A stretch of 64,000 nucleotides of DNA from Bradyrhizobium sp. NDS-1 (GCF_032918005.1 NZ_CP136628.1:62001-126000), one strand, 5' to 3'. Shown: positions 27,473 to 39,577, numbered from the stretch's first letter. The notes: a model not told the origin generated them from the letters alone. Program-made: numbers and translations.

Positions 27473-30400
27473 AGGCGCCGCGCCCCATCCCGGACGAAGT
27501 ACGCGCCAGGCAGGCGCGCGCGTCCGATCCGACCGCCTCGGCCTTCGTGTCGGCCAATGCCGGCTCGGGCAAGACGCATGTGCTGGTGCAGCGCGTGATC
27601 CGCCTGCTGCTATCCGGCGTGCCGCCTGAGAAGATCCTCTGCATTACCTTCACCAAGGCCGCCGCCGCCAACATGGCCGAGCGCGTCTTCACCACGCTCG
27701 GTCACTGGGTGACGCTGGATGACACCGCGCTCGACGCCGCGATCAAGGCGGTCGGCATCCCGCATCCTGATCGAACATTGCGCCGCAACGCGCGAAAGCT
27801 GTTCGCTTGCGCGCTGGAGACGCCGGGCGGGCTGAAGGTGCAGACCATCCACGCGCTGTGCACCCGCCTGCTCCAGCAATTTCCGTTCGAGGCCAACGTT
27901 CCCGCGCGCTTTTCCGTGATCGACGAGCGCGACCAGACCGACATGATGGAGCGCGCCAATTTGAAGGTGCTGCTGGAAGCTGCGCGCGATCCGGACAGCG
28001 TCACCGGCCGCGCGCTGTTGACGGCGATGGCGAGCGCCGCCGACGTCACCTTCAAGGAGGTCGTGCGCGAGGCGTGCCTCAGCCGCGATCATTTCATGGC
28101 CTGGACCGATGAAGCCGGCAACACGGAAGCCGCTACCGCTCAGATGGCTGCGGTGCTGGGCGTCGACACGAGCGACCGCATCGAGGACGTAGAGACCGAA
28201 ATTCTCGATGGACCTTTCCTGCCGCGATCACGCTGGGACGACATCGCACTCGCGCTGGAAGAGGGCAGCAAATCCGACAATGACCAGGCGGGGCGGCTGC
28301 GCGCGGCAAAATTGTTTTCCGGCAGCGATCAGGTCGATGCCTATCTGTCCGTGTTCCTCACCGACGACAAGCTGCCGCGCAAGGCGGTGCTGACCAAGAA
28401 ATTCTGCGATCACAATCCGTCCGTGGCGCGCCTGTTCGAAGCCGAGGCGCAGCGCGTTGCAGGGCTGATCGAGAAGCGCCGCGCCGTGATGGTTCGGGAT
28501 CGCACCGCGGCCCTGCTGCACATCGCGACCGCGGCTGCCGCGAATTACCGCCGCGAGAAGCAGGAGCGCGGGCTGCTCGACTACGACGATCTCATCGACA
28601 AGACGCTGGCGATGCTGGACCGCGTCGCCTCCGGCTGGGTGCACTACAAGCTCGATCGCGGCGTCGACCACGTCCTGATCGACGAGGCCCAGGACACCAG
28701 TCCGCGGCAGTGGGACATCGTCGCGCACATCATCTCGGAGTTCACGGCCGGAGAAGGCGCGCGCGAAGGGTTGAACCGCACCGTGTTCGCGGTCGGCGAC
28801 GAGAAGCAATCGATCTTCTCGTTCCAGGGGGCGGCTCCGCACGAATTCGACGCGCGCCGGCGCGAGCTGCACCGCAAGTTCACCGCAGCGGGACTGAAGT
28901 TCGATCCCGTCGCCTTCACCTATTCGTTCCGCTCGGGCGCCACGATCCTGCACTCGGTCGACCACGTCTTCCGCGATCCCCAGATCTACAAGAGCATCCA
29001 TTCGGTCGAGATCGGCCATCCCCTGCACAATGCGCTGGCCGATGCGGGCCCGAGCGTGATCGAGCTGTGGGATCTCGCGGAGGCCGACGACAGGCAGGAC
29101 ATCGAAGGCTGGCGCGCGCCGTTCGACGGCGTCGCCGTCACCAGCCCCGAGGTCAAACTTGCCCGCCGCATTCAGGCCGAGATCAAGCGGCTGGTCGAGA
29201 GCGGCACGCTGACGGGGCACGAAGGCGAGCGCCGCCCTCTGCGATATGGGGACATGCTGATCCTGGTGCGGCGGCGCGGCAACGCGTTCGACGCCGTGAT
29301 CCAGGCGCTGAAGCATGCCGGCGTCCCGGTTGCCGGCGCCGACCGGCTGAAGCTGACCGAGCACATCGCCATCATCGACCTGATGAACCTCGCCGACGCG
29401 CTGCTGCTGCCGCAGGACGATCTCGCGCTCGCGGTGGCGCTGAAGAGCCCGCTGTTCGGGCTCGACGACGACGACCTGTTTCAACTGGCCCATGAGCGAA
29501 AGGGATCGCTGCGCCGCGCGCTCGGCGAGCATGCAGCCACAAGCGAGAAATTCGCGACCGCCTTGCGCCGGCTCGAGGCCTGCGAGAGTCGTGCCCGCGA
29601 CGAGACGCCGTTCGCCTTCTACGCCTGGCTGCTCGGCGGCGACGGCGGACGCGCGCGCATCCTGCGCCGGCTCGGCCATGAGGCCAACGACGCGCTCGAC
29701 GAATTCCTCGAGCTCGCGCTGAACTACGAGCGCAAGGCGCCGGCCTCGCTGCAGGGCTTCATGGCCTGGCTGCGCTCGGCCGACACCGAAGTGAAGCGCG
29801 ACATGGAAATCTCGCGCGACGAGGTGCGGGTGATGACGGTGCATGGCGCCAAGGGCCTGGAGGCGTCCGTTGTGTTCATGGTCGACACCACATCGTCGCC
29901 GGCGGATTCGCAGCGGCTTCAACTGATCCACGTGCCGCGTGGCAATGGCGGTGAGGTCGTGGTCTGGGCCGGGCGCAAGGCGGACGATCCCAAGCCGGTC
30001 GCCGAGGCGCGCAATGCGATGCTCGAGGAGACCGAGGACGAGTATCGCCGCCTGCTTTACGTCGCGATGACACGGGCGGCCGATCGTCTGATCGTCGGGG
30101 GCTGCCTGCCGGGCAACAGGAAGGCGGTCCGCAAGTTGAGCTGGTATGACCTGATCGACACCGGCCTCGCGGGCTCAGGGCTCGACAAGCAGGTGAGCGA
30201 GACGCCGCTCGGCAAGGTCACCCGATTCGCCCGGCCCGAGGATGTCGCGGCGCTTGGAACGCCCGCGACCTCCGTCAACCAGACCGTCGCCCTGCCCGAT
30301 TGGCTGCGGGCGCCGTCACCACATCAGACGGTCGACGACGATCCGGTGCGGCCCTCCGGCCAGCCGTCCGAGGAGGGACGCGCCGTGCGATCAGGCGAAT

Positions 30401-30975
30401 CGGTGCAGTCCCGCGCCCTCGCATTGCAGCGCGGCACGCTGGTGCATCGGCTGCTGCAATCCCTGCCCGATATCGCCGTCGAACGGCGGCGCGAGGCGGC
30501 GCTCGGCTTCATGGCCCGCAACGTGTCGGACTGGCCGGAGCCCGATCGCACCGCGCTGGCCGACAAAGTGCTCGCTTTGGTCGCTGAATCGCGCTTCGCG
30601 CCGGTCTTTGCTGCCGGTAGCCGGGCAGAGGTCGCCATCGTCGGCAAACTGGAGCGGCCGGGCCGCGAGCCAGCACTGGTGTCGGGGCAGATCGACCGGC
30701 TCGTCGTTCGTCCCGATGAGGTTTTGATCGTGGATTTCAAGACCAACCAGGCGGCGCCCAGAAGCGCGGCCGAGGCGCCCGCCGCCTATGTCCGGCAGCT
30801 TGCGCTGTACCGGGCGGTGCTGTCGCGGCTTTATCCCCAAAAGCCTGTCCGAGCCGTCCTGCTCTGGACCGAGGCCCTTGAATATATGGAGATTTCGGCC
30901 CCCGCGCTGGACGCGGCGCTGGCATCCCTTCATCTCGGCGTGAGCGTCCTTGACCCGGCAAGGGGCCGTTCATAG
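27466..30975 (+). CDS. addA: Double-strand break repair helicase AddA
   Basis: A 1169-residue UvrD-type helicase-nuclease. Motif I is SANAGSGKTHVLVQRV, then LLDYDDLIDKTLAML and HVLIDEAQDTSPRQWDI (Walker B), VGDEKQSIFSFQGAAP, VRVMTVHGAKGLEASVVFMVDTT and YVAMTRAADRLIVGG. The C-terminal nuclease of the RecB type has GQIDRLVVRPDEVLIVDFKTNQ. Start ATG 27466 overlaps addB (ATGGTGA), shorter than the open frame from 27433. Chi recognition depends on AddB or AddA residues I cannot identify. Confidence 0.97.
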   Translation: MVKAPRPIPDEVRARQARASDPTASAFVSANAGSGKTHVLVQRVIRLLLSGVPPEKILCITFTKAAAANMAERVFTTLGHWVTLDDTALDAAIKAVGIPHPDRTLRRNARKLFACALETPGGLKVQTIHALCTRLLQQFPFEANVPARFSVIDERDQTDMMERANLKVLLEAARDPDSVTGRALLTAMASAADVTFKEVVREACLSRDHFMAWTDEAGNTEAATAQMAAVLGVDTSDRIEDVETEILDGPFLPRSRWDDIALALEEGSKSDNDQAGRLRAAKLFSGSDQVDAYLSVFLTDDKLPRKAVLTKKFCDHNPSVARLFEAEAQRVAGLIEKRRAVMVRDRTAALLHIATAAAANYRREKQERGLLDYDDLIDKTLAMLDRVASGWVHYKLDRGVDHVLIDEAQDTSPRQWDIVAHIISEFTAGEGAREGLNRTVFAVGDEKQSIFSFQGAAPHEFDARRRELHRKFTAAGLKFDPVAFTYSFRSGATILHSVDHVFRDPQIYKSIHSVEIGHPLHNALADAGPSVIELWDLAEADDRQDIEGWRAPFDGVAVTSPEVKLARRIQAEIKRLVESGTLTGHEGERRPLRYGDMLILVRRRGNAFDAVIQALKHAGVPVAGADRLKLTEHIAIIDLMNLADALLLPQDDLALAVALKSPLFGLDDDDLFQLAHERKGSLRRALGEHAATSEKFATALRRLEACESRARDETPFAFYAWLLGGDGGRARILRRLGHEANDALDEFLELALNYERKAPASLQGFMAWLRSADTEVKRDMEISRDEVRVMTVHGAKGLEASVVFMVDTTSSPADSQRLQLIHVPRGNGGEVVVWAGRKADDPKPVAEARNAMLEETEDEYRRLLYVAMTRAADRLIVGGCLPGNRKAVRKLSWYDLIDTGLAGSGLDKQVSETPLGKVTRFARPEDVAALGTPATSVNQTVALPDWLRAPSPHQTVDDDPVRPSGQPSEEGRAVRSGESVQSRALALQRGTLVHRLLQSLPDIAVERRREAALGFMARNVSDWPEPDRTALADKVLALVAESRFAPVFAAGSRAEVAIVGKLERPGREPALVSGQIDRLVVRPDEVLIVDFKTNQAAPRSAAEAPAAYVRQLALYRAVLSRLYPQKPVRAVLLWTEALEYMEISAPALDAALASLHLGVSVLDPARGRS

Positions 30976-31043
30976 GTTGACGCCATGATCCCGGGCGCGC
31001 GATTCCCGTCGCGCCGATTCTTTCAACCGAACGAGGTACTCCC

Positions 31044-31364
31044 ATGGCCGTTGGCAAGGTTTCCGATACCGATTTCGAAGCCGAAGTGCTCAAGGCAAAC
31101 GGCCCTGTCGTCGTCGATTTCTGGGCCGAATGGTGCGGCCCCTGCCGCATGATCGCACCCGCGCTTGACGAGATCGCCGGCGCGATGGGCGACAAGGTCA
31201 AGATCGTCAAGCTCAATGTCGACGAGAGCCCCAAGACCGCGTCGAAGTATGGCGTGATGTCGATCCCGACCTTGATGATCTTCAAGGGCGGCGAGATGGC
31301 CTCCCGCCAGGTCGGCGCCGCGCCAAAGGCGAAGCTGCAGCAGTGGATCACCTCCGCGGTCTGA
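31044..31364 (+). CDS. trxA: Thioredoxin TrxA
   Basis: A 106-residue cytosolic thioredoxin with the active site WCGPC (Cys31, Cys34) in [14 protein letters not shown], the cis-proline loop [13 protein letters not shown], and no signal peptide. It transfers electrons from thioredoxin reductase to ribonucleotide reductase and peroxiredoxins. It follows addA by 68 bases, an addAB-trxA order that I know from related genomes. Confidence 0.98.
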   Translation: MAVGKVSDTDFEAEVLKANGPVVVDFWAEWCGPCRMIAPALDEIAGAMGDKVKIVKLNVDESPKTASKYGVMSIPTLMIFKGGEMASRQVGAAPKAKLQQWITSAV

Positions 31365-31391
31365 TCCGCCTCGCGCAAGATTATTTTCGAC

Positions 31392-31416
31392 AACGGCCGG
31401 CGAAATGCCGGCCGTT
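31392..31416. terminator. Hairpin after trxA, possible terminator
   Basis: AACGGCCGGC and GCCGGCCGTT form a perfect 10-bp stem around GAAAT, 27 bases after the trxA stop. There is no T-run after it on the plus strand (CTGCGTTG), so it may act with Rho or as a 3'-end stabiliser. Confidence 0.5.
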
Positions 31417-31458
31417 CTGCGTTGACGGGGCGTGTGCAGCGTATGACGAGTCCCGCCC

Positions 31459-32517
31459 TTGCCAGCCCCTCCCGCGAAGCGTGCCCGAAGATCGACCTCT
31501 CTCGTCGCGATGGAGGCGCGTTCGGTCGACGAGATCCCGCGCGGCAAGGAATGGCAATACGAGCCGAAATGGGATGGCTTCCGCTGCCTGCTGTCGCGCA
31601 ATGGCGGTGACGTCGATTTGCGCTCGAAGTCCGGCGAGGATCTCGCGCGCTATTTCCCCGAGATCGTCGCGGCCGCCTTGAGGGTGAAAGCCGATCGTTT
31701 CGCGCTCGATGGCGAGATCGTCGTGCCGCAGGGCAAGAGCTTCTCCTTCGACGCCCTCCTGCAACGCATTCATCCGGCGGCGAGCCGTGTGAGGAAACTC
31801 TCGGAGGAGACGCCGGCGCTGTACCTCGTCTTCGATCTGCTCGCGACGTCCCGGGAAAAGGGTCTGGCCGAGAAGACGCTGAGCGAGCGCCGGCCGGCGC
31901 TGGAGGCTTTTGCGAAAGCCAGCCTCAAGGGCAGCATCTTCCGTCTTTCGCCGTCGACGACGAGCTACGCCACGGCCAAAAAATGGCTGGCGCAATCCGG
32001 CGGCGGCTCGGACGGCGTCATCGCCAAGCGCGTCGATCTGCCCTATCAGGCCGGAAACCGCGACGGCATGCAGAAGATCAAGAAGTTCCGCAGCGCCGAT
32101 TGCGTCATCGGCGGCTTCCGCTATGCCTCCAACAAGATCGCGGGCCGGAACGTCGTCGGCTCACTGCTGCTCGGGCTCTACGACGACGGCGGCTTGCTGC
32201 ATCATGTCGGCTTCACCTCGGCCATCAAGGCGGAGGCGAAACCGGCTTTGACCGACCGGCTGGAGGCGCTGATCGCAAGACCCGGTTTCACCGGCAACGC
32301 GCCGGGCGGCCCGAGCCGCTGGTCCACCGAGCGGTCCGCGAAATGGTGTCCGCTGAAGCCGAAGCTGGTGATCGAAGTCTGCTACGACCATTTCAGCGGG
32401 GAACGCTTCCGCCACGGCACCTCGATCCTGCGCTGGCGCCCCGACAAGGCGCCGCGGCAATGCACCTTCGAGCAGCTGAAGCAGAAGGCGGCCGATCCGA
32501 TGAAGCTGTTGAAGTGA
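31459..32517 (+). CDS. ATP-dependent DNA ligase (LigD-ligase-domain type)
   Basis: A 352-residue ligase with only the adenylation and OB-fold parts. The lysine that takes AMP lies in motif I YEPKWDGFRCLL, followed by FALDGEIVVPQ (III), YLVFDLLATS, GSDGVIAKRVDLPYQ (IV) and MQKIKKFRSADCVIGGFRYA (V). The family works in non-homologous end joining or stationary-phase repair; no Ku, primase or nuclease domain is beside it. The TTG at 31459 gives about 17 residues before the family core; the ATG at 31510 is an alternative start. Confidence 0.88.
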   Translation: MPAPPAKRARRSTSLVAMEARSVDEIPRGKEWQYEPKWDGFRCLLSRNGGDVDLRSKSGEDLARYFPEIVAAALRVKADRFALDGEIVVPQGKSFSFDALLQRIHPAASRVRKLSEETPALYLVFDLLATSREKGLAEKTLSERRPALEAFAKASLKGSIFRLSPSTTSYATAKKWLAQSGGGSDGVIAKRVDLPYQAGNRDGMQKIKKFRSADCVIGGFRYASNKIAGRNVVGSLLLGLYDDGGLLHHVGFTSAIKAEAKPALTDRLEALIARPGFTGNAPGGPSRWSTERSAKWCPLKPKLVIEVCYDHFSGERFRHGTSILRWRPDKAPRQCTFEQLKQKAADPMKLLK

Positions 32518-32531
32518 CGTCGTCCCGACAG

Positions 32532-33272
32532 CTACTTGATCCATCCCGTCGCCAGCGCATTCGCCAGCTCCGGCTGACCGTTGCGCCGTGCCAGCGCGGC
32601 CATCGCTTCGTGATCATAAGCGACGTGGCGGAACGTCACCTGCCAGGCTCCATTCGCCAGTCCGAGAAGCGCATAGCGCGCGTGCGGCGTGCCCGCCTCC
32701 ACCATGTGCGGATAGGGATGCTTGTCACGAAAGCCGGGACTGCCCACGCTGCCGGGATTGACGACCAGCCGGCCGTCGCGAAGTCGCACGGCGCGGGCGA
32801 GATGGGTGTGGGCGCAGAGGATCAGGGACTGCGGAAGCCCCAGCGCGAATTGCTCGATGCGGTCGAGCGGTGACAGCGCCACCGTGCCGTCGGGATGCAC
32901 GGTGTCGAGCCAATAGACTTCATCGTCATCCGGCGTCGCATGGCAGAGAAACACCTGGTCGCGGAACACCCGCGTCATCGGCTCCGCCCGCAACCAGTCG
33001 AGTTGAACGGGACTGAGCGCATCGTAGGCGGGCCGATCCCAGGATCCCATCTTCTCCGGCGGACGGTCGAGCAGATAGCGGTCGTGATTGCCGAGCACGT
33101 GAACGGCGTCGAGCGGCATCAGCATTTCGATCGTGCGGCGCGCATCGAGCGGGCCACTCAGCATGTCGCCGAGATTGACGATGTCGGTGATGCCGAGGGC
33201 ACGGATGTCGGCGAGGACAGCCTCCAGGGCGAGATAGTTTCCGTGGACGTCTGCGATGGCCGCAAAGCGCAT
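32532..33272 (-). CDS. Metallophosphoesterase (YfcE/MJ0936-like)
   Basis: A 246-residue calcineurin-like phosphoesterase. All metal motifs are present: FAAIADVHGN, GDMLSGPLD, LGNHDRYLLD, LCHATPDDD and LCAHTHLA. Such enzymes hydrolyse phosphodiesters or phosphomonoesters of unknown natural substrate. ATG 33272 is chosen since the first motif then begins at residue 4. It reads towards the ligase gene, ending convergently with 14 bases between them. Confidence 0.88.
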   Translation of the reverse strand: MRFAAIADVHGNYLALEAVLADIRALGITDIVNLGDMLSGPLDARRTIEMLMPLDAVHVLGNHDRYLLDRPPEKMGSWDRPAYDALSPVQLDWLRAEPMTRVFRDQVFLCHATPDDDEVYWLDTVHPDGTVALSPLDRIEQFALGLPQSLILCAHTHLARAVRLRDGRLVVNPGSVGSPGFRDKHPYPHMVEAGTPHARYALLGLANGAWQVTFRHVAYDHEAMAALARRNGQPELANALATGWIK

Positions 33273-33396
33273 TGTCGTTATCCCTACTCTCGTGCCCGGA
33301 GGCAGCGCATCACGCAGTGGTGCGTTGCTGAGCCGTGGCCCATGGTGCGGCATTTCGGGCCCCGGCTCGCGCTCCGCGCGTCCGGGACACGCAACC

Positions 33397-34740
33397 TCAT
33401 GCAGGAGGCGTGCCGTTGATCGCCAGCACGTGGCCGGCCAGATACAGCGACCCTGTGATCAGGATGCGCGGCGGCAGCTCATAGGCGAGCTTCGCCAAGG
33501 CGCGGAGCGCGGCTTCGACGCCCGAAACGGTCTCGACGCGCATGCCGAGGCTGCGCGCCGCGTCGGCGAGGCGATCGACCGGCATCGCGTTCTCGGTATC
33601 GGGAATCGGCACCGCGATGATGTGACGGGTGAGGCCGGCGAAATTGGCGAGAAAGCCCTGCGCATCCTTGTTGGCCATCATGCCGGCGATGACGACCAGC
33701 GGTCGCGACACCCGCTCTTCGAGGTCGCCCAGCGCCGCCGCTGCGACACGCCCGCCTTCCGCATTGTGTCCACCGTCGAGCCAAATCTCCGAGCCCTGCG
33801 GCCCAAGAGCGAGCAACTCGCCCGAGGTGATGCGCTGCATCCGCGCCGGCCATTCCGCGCCGACGATACCGGCCTCGAACGCCGCCTGATTGATCTTGAA
33901 CGCGTTGGTGGCACGGAGAGTTGCGATCGCAAGGCCGGCGTTGTCGAACTGGTGGCGCCCGAACAGGCGCGGCGCCGTGAGATCCATCAACCCGCGATCA
34001 TCGGAATAGACGAGACGCCCGTGCTCGACATTGACGTGCCAGCTCTCGTTCGCAGCAAACAGCGGCGCATGCATGCGCTTCGCCTGCGCCTCGATCACGG
34101 CCATCGCCTCGTCCCTCTGCTCGGCGCAAACCACGGGCACGCCGCGCTTGATGATTGCCGCCTTCTCGCCGGCGATCGACGTCAACGTGTCTCCGAGAAA
34201 ATCCATGTGGTCCATGCTGACAGGCGTGATCACGCAGGCCGCCGGCGCATCGATCACATTGGTCGAATCGAGCCGGCCGCCGAGGCCGACTTCGAGCAAC
34301 ACCGCGTCCGCCGGGTTTTGTGCGAACAAATGAAACGCGGCGGCGGTCTTCAGCTCGAACAATGTCGCGGCTTCGCCGGCATTGACGCGCTCGACCTCTT
34401 CCAGCGCCGCGCGCAACTCGTCGTCACCGACCAGCACGCCACCGCCGACGCGGCCGAGCCGAAAGCATTCGTTGATGCGGACGAGATAGGGCGAGGTATA
34501 GGCGTGGACACGCAGGCCTGAAGCTTCCAGCGTCGCGCGCAGATAAGCCAGCGTCGAGCCCTTACCGTTGGTGCCGGCGATGTGGATCACCGGCGGCAGC
34601 TTGCTTTCAGGATGGCCGAGCCGCGCGAGCAGCCGGTGCATCCGCTCCAGCCCGAGATCGATGCGCTTCTGGTGCAGGGCCGACAGCCGCCCGATCAGCT
34701 CGCCGAGCGGCGTCTTCGCGCTGTCGGGGGACGCGTTCAC
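33397..34740 (-). CDS. folC: Dihydrofolate/folylpolyglutamate synthase FolC
   Basis: A 447-residue Mur-ligase-like enzyme that adds glutamate to dihydropteroate and to folates. The P-loop [23 protein letters not shown] is near residue 52-75, followed by [16 protein letters not shown], the family lysine region and [11 protein letters not shown] in the C-terminal domain. The GTG start at 34740 overlaps the accD stop (GTGA). AccD-FolC linkage next to trpBA is conserved in many Proteobacteria. Confidence 0.96.
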   Translation of the reverse strand: MNASPDSAKTPLGELIGRLSALHQKRIDLGLERMHRLLARLGHPESKLPPVIHIAGTNGKGSTLAYLRATLEASGLRVHAYTSPYLVRINECFRLGRVGGGVLVGDDELRAALEEVERVNAGEAATLFELKTAAAFHLFAQNPADAVLLEVGLGGRLDSTNVIDAPAACVITPVSMDHMDFLGDTLTSIAGEKAAIIKRGVPVVCAEQRDEAMAVIEAQAKRMHAPLFAANESWHVNVEHGRLVYSDDRGLMDLTAPRLFGRHQFDNAGLAIATLRATNAFKINQAAFEAGIVGAEWPARMQRITSGELLALGPQGSEIWLDGGHNAEGGRVAAAALGDLEERVSRPLVVIAGMMANKDAQGFLANFAGLTRHIIAVPIPDTENAMPVDRLADAARSLGMRVETVSGVEAALRALAKLAYELPPRILITGSLYLAGHVLAINGTPPA

Positions 34741-35678
34741 GCGTGGGGCGCAGCCGGCGCCGTCTCAGCGGCCGATACGATCTGTGCCGGGCTGACGACA
34801 GGCTGCACCGATTTCGATACGCCTTCCTGTGCCGGCGCTTTGGTCAGCAGGCGGCAGAGCCGGGCCAGCGTCGGGCGCAACTCGTGGCGATGCACGACCA
34901 TGTCGACCATGCCGTGCTCCTTGAGATATTCGGCACGCTGGAAACCTTCCGGGAGCTTTTCACGGATGGTCTGCTCGATGACGCGCGCGCCGGCAAAACC
35001 GATCAGCGCGCCCGGCTCGGCGATCTGCACGTCGCCCAGCATCGCGTAGGACGCGGTGACGCCGCCGGTGGTCGGATTGGTCAGCACGACGATATAGGGC
35101 TGCTTCGCCTCGCGCAGCATCTGCACGGCAACGGTCGTGCGCGGCATCTGCATCAGCGACAGGATGCCTTCCTGCATGCGCGCGCCGCCGGACGCGGCGA
35201 ACACGATGAACGGCGACTTCTTCTCGACCGCAAGCTCGAGCCCGCGCACGATGGCTTCGCCCGCGGCCATGCCGAGCGAACCGCCCATGAAATCGAAATC
35301 CTGCACGGCGACGACGACGGCGGAGCCTTCGAGCTTGCCGTAGCCGACCTTGATCGCGTCGTTGAGATTGGTGCGCGCCCGCGCATCCTTGATGCGGTCG
35401 ACGTATTTCTTCTCATCGCGGAACTTGAGCGGGTCGGGCGTCACTTCGGGCAACGCGACGTCGAACCAGGTCTCGTTGTCGAAGATCGACTTCAGACGCG
35501 CCACCGCGCCCATGCGCATGTGGTAGTTCGAGCCGGGGATGACGAACTGGTTGGCCTCGACGTCCTTGTAGAACACGAGCTGTCCGGAATCGGGGCACTT
35601 GATCCACAGATTCTCCGGCGTTTCCCGCCGCAGCATGTTGCGGATCTTCGGCCGGACCACATTGGTAAGCCAGTTCAT
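34737..35678 (-). CDS. accD: Acetyl-CoA carboxylase carboxyltransferase subunit beta AccD
   Basis: A 313-residue carboxyltransferase subunit producing malonyl-CoA with AccA. The core [46 protein letters not shown] and [16 protein letters not shown] is classical. The four-cysteine zinc ribbon of E. coli AccD is degenerate: only KCPDSG remains and the second pair is VIPGSNY. I recall the same in other alpha-proteobacterial AccD proteins, so it is probably a clade trait. ATG 35678 ([12 protein letters not shown]) is the family start. Confidence 0.96.
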   Translation of the reverse strand: MNWLTNVVRPKIRNMLRRETPENLWIKCPDSGQLVFYKDVEANQFVIPGSNYHMRMGAVARLKSIFDNETWFDVALPEVTPDPLKFRDEKKYVDRIKDARARTNLNDAIKVGYGKLEGSAVVVAVQDFDFMGGSLGMAAGEAIVRGLELAVEKKSPFIVFAASGGARMQEGILSLMQMPRTTVAVQMLREAKQPYIVVLTNPTTGGVTASYAMLGDVQIAEPGALIGFAGARVIEQTIREKLPEGFQRAEYLKEHGMVDMVVHRHELRPTLARLCRLLTKAPAQEGVSKSVQPVVSPAQIVSAAETAPAAPHA

Positions 35679-35776
35679 GGTTTGCTCCGATGTGCGAACC
35701 CGCCTCGCGGATCGCCTGAAGGAATATATGGCGGTCGGGCCTCCGCCCGGCAAGCCGCCGTGTCGCCCGCGTTAAA

Positions 35777-35821
35777 GCATGATCCGGAAAAGTGCGACGC
35801 GGTTTTCCGGCAAGATCATGC
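35777..35821. repeat. GCATGATCCGGAAAAGTG palindromic repeat, copy A
   Basis: GCATGATC and GATCATGC flank CCGGAAAAGTGCGACGCGGTTTTCCGG. Related copies occur at 57786-57834 and, with altered interior, at 59952-60027. It lies between trpA and accD. This is a recognisable dispersed intergenic element in Bradyrhizobium and related Rhizobiales genomes. Confidence 0.8.
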
Positions 35822-35852
35822 TCAAACTAAAGAGCTAAAGCGGAATTATGGC

Positions 35853-36685
35853 CTATTCCGCCGCCTGTTGCGCGCCCTTGACGCCCTGGGCCAGGGCCGC
35901 CGTCAGCTCGGCCACGGCGTTAACGGTTTTGACGGTCGCCCGTCCGTCCGCATCGAGGCTGTTCTTGAGCGCATCGACCAGCGCGGTGCCGACCACCGAA
36001 CCATCGGCCTTCTCCGCAATGGCGCGCGCCGCCTCCGGGGTGCGGATGCCGAAACCGACGCAGATCGGCAGCTTGGTATGCCGCTTGATGCGCGCGACAG
36101 CTTCGCCGACGACATTCGCGTCCGCCGCCGCTGCACCGGTGATGCCGGCGATAGAGACGTAGTAGACAAAGCCCGATGTGTTCGCGAGCACCGCCGGCAG
36201 ACGCTTGTCGTCGGTGGTCGGCGTCGCCAGGCGGATGAAGTTCAGGCCCGCCTTCAGCGCAGGCAGGCAGAGCTCGTCGTCTTCCTCCGGCGGCAGATCG
36301 ACAATGATCAAGCCGTCAACGCCTGATGTCTTGGCATCAGCCAAGAACTTGTCGACGCCGTAGATGTAGATCGGGTTGTAATAGCCCATCAGCACCAACG
36401 GCGTGACGTTGTCGTCCTTGCGGAAGTCGCGCACCAGTTCCAGCGTCCTTTTCAAGGTCATGCCGGCCTTGAGGGCGCGCAGACCTGCAGCCTGGATGGA
36501 CGGGCCGTCGGCCATGGGGTCGGTGAAGGGGATGCCGAGTTCGATGACGTCGGCGCCCGCCTTCGGCAGCGCCTTGACGATTTCGAGCGACGTCGTGAGA
36601 TCGGGATCGCCGGCCATCACATAGGTGACGAAGGCCGCGCGGCCCGCTTTCTTCAACTCGGCAAAACGAATGTCGATACGCGTGG

Positions 36686-36689
<4 letters not shown>
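35853..36689 (-). CDS. trpA: Tryptophan synthase alpha subunit TrpA
   Basis: A 278-residue TIM barrel that cleaves indole-3-glycerol phosphate. Catalytic Glu is in [16 protein letters not shown], Asp in [13 protein letters not shown], and the phosphate loop is [13 protein letters not shown] and [11 protein letters not shown]. It is the third gene of trpF-trpB-trpA, overlapping the trpB stop by four bases. The trpEGDC genes are not in this window. Confidence 0.97.
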
Positions 36690-37899
<1,210 letters not shown>

Positions 37900-37903
<4 letters not shown>

Positions 37904-38571
37904 CGTACGCTCAACTCTCGATTTGCATCTTGGGTGGCGCGCGCGGCGCGGATGAAGGCCTTGATCATTTCGGGATCCTTGACGCCGGGAGCGCTCTCGA
38001 CGCCGGAGGAGACGTCGACGCCGCCGGCGCGGGTGACGCGGAGCGCCTCGGCGAGGTTGTCGGCATGAAGCCCGCCGGAGACCATGTAGGGCAGCTTCAA
38101 ATCAAGCTTTTCGAGCAGGTGCCAATCGAACGGCTCCCCCAAACCGCCGGGCCGCGTCGCATCCTTCGGCGCGCGCGCATCGAACAGGATACGATCGCCG
38201 ACCGCGGCATAGCCGGGCAGCACGGCGAGATCGGCAGACGTTGCGACCGGGACCGCCTTCATCACGGGACGGCCGAATCGCTGCTTGATGTCGCGCAGCC
38301 GCGCGACGCTTTCCTTGCCGTGGAGCTGGAAAATGTCCGGCGACAGCGCGTCCATGATATTGTCGAGCGTCGCATCGTCGGCATCGACAGTGAGCGCCAC
38401 CTTGAGCGCACGGCCCTTCACTTGGCGGCCGAGGTCACGGCCGAGCTCCAGGGACAGGTGCCGCGGCGACGGCGGAAAGAACACGAACCCCACCATGTCA
38501 GCGCCAGCGTCGAGCGCGACATCGAGCGTCTCGCGCGTGGACAGGCCGCAGATCTTGATGAGCAGGGACAT
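37900..38571 (-). CDS. trpF: Phosphoribosylanthranilate isomerase TrpF
   Basis: A 223-residue TIM barrel that isomerises PRA to CdRP. It shows [38 protein letters not shown] (catalytic Cys7-region in KICGL), [22 protein letters not shown], and the phosphate-binding [13 protein letters not shown] plus [23 protein letters not shown]. The start at 38571 is the family start. Confidence 0.97.
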
Positions 38572-38636
38572 GGTCTCAAAGCAAATGGAGGCCGCGGGTC
38601 CGCGGCCGGAAAACGGGCTTTCGGTTGCGGCCGCTT

Positions 38637-39029
38637 CTACAACGTCGCGCGCTGCTTGTCTCGCCCGACCGGCCCGTAAAGCCCCACCCCGATCGGGGCG
38701 GGTAGGCGCTGGGATTCCGGCCTTGCAGCTGCCACCTGAGCCCGCAGATCGGCCAGTTCGGCCCTGGCGGCCCGTGCCTCGGCCTCGTGCCGGCGCGCCG
38801 CGCGCCGCCAGCGCCGCTGACCGACCCAGACGGCAGAGCCGCCCGCGAAGACGCCGAGGACGGCGATCAGGATCAGGAGCAGGAACAGCGGCAGCGTGAC
38901 CGACAGTGACGGGTCATTCGCAACGAAGGGGTCGAACGAAACCGTGATGAAATGCCGGTTGGCGACCGCGAAGGCCACCAGGATCACGCTCAGCGGAATG
39001 ACGATCAGCGCGGTCAGGAACTTTCGCAT
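38637..39029 (-). CDS. LapA/DUF1049-type membrane protein
   Basis: A 130-residue small membrane protein. Two transmembrane helices (FLTALIVIPLSVILVAFAVANRHFITVSFDPF and LSVTLPLFLLLILIAVLGVFAGGSAVWVG) surround the conserved NRHFITVSFDPF segment of lipopolysaccharide assembly protein A. The C-terminal half is a charged coiled coil (RRAARRHEAEARAARAELADLRAQVAAA). In E. coli LapA works with LapB on LpxC turnover. It sits between trpF and ihfB, as LapA genes often do next to ihfB. Confidence 0.85.
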   Translation of the reverse strand: MRKFLTALIVIPLSVILVAFAVANRHFITVSFDPFVANDPSLSVTLPLFLLLILIAVLGVFAGGSAVWVGQRRWRRAARRHEAEARAARAELADLRAQVAAARPESQRLPAPIGVGLYGPVGRDKQRATL

Positions 39030-39098
39030 CTCGCTTCGCTCGCCTTGAATCAAGCTTGCGGCCGCATCTTGCGACCGCAGGAAACCATGACGCTAGAC

Positions 39099-39404
39099 TC
39101 AGTCCGGCGCGCCGGGATCCGGATGGTCGCGATTCAGCCGCTCGCGCATTTCCTTGCCGGTCTTGAAGAACGGAACGCTCTTCTGATCGACGGGCACATG
39201 GGCGCCGGTGCGTGGATTGCGCCCGGCGCGTGCAGGGCGATGCTTGACCGAGAAGGCACCGAAGCCGCGCAGCTCGACGCGATCACCGCGCGCGAGGGCC
39301 GCTACGATCTCTTCGAGAATCGCATTCACAATGTTCTCGACATCCCGCTGGTACAGATGCGGGTTGTGCTCGGCGATACGCTGAACAAGTTCGGATTTGA
39401 TCAT
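39099..39404 (-). CDS. ihfB: Integration host factor beta subunit IhfB
   Basis: A 101-residue DNA-bending protein. It has [87 protein letters not shown], with the intercalating Pro in RNPRTG. It forms a heterodimer with IhfA that bends DNA at sigma-54 and other promoters; rpoN is in the same window. Confidence 0.97.
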   Translation of the reverse strand: MIKSELVQRIAEHNPHLYQRDVENIVNAILEEIVAALARGDRVELRGFGAFSVKHRPARAGRNPRTGAHVPVDQKSVPFFKTGKEMRERLNRDHPDPGAPD

Positions 39405-39577
39405 CGAGAGATAGGACCCGGGAGCGTGCGGATGACCATTTCCGTGAAAATACCTTGATCTGTCAAGACGCTAAATCAAGGTTGAGCGGCGTGAAAATGC
39501 GTGACAAATGCCGAAAAAGCGGGCTGCCCCGGCACCCGCCCCGCGGGAAAACCCTCCGCCGCTCGCCTTGACTCCGC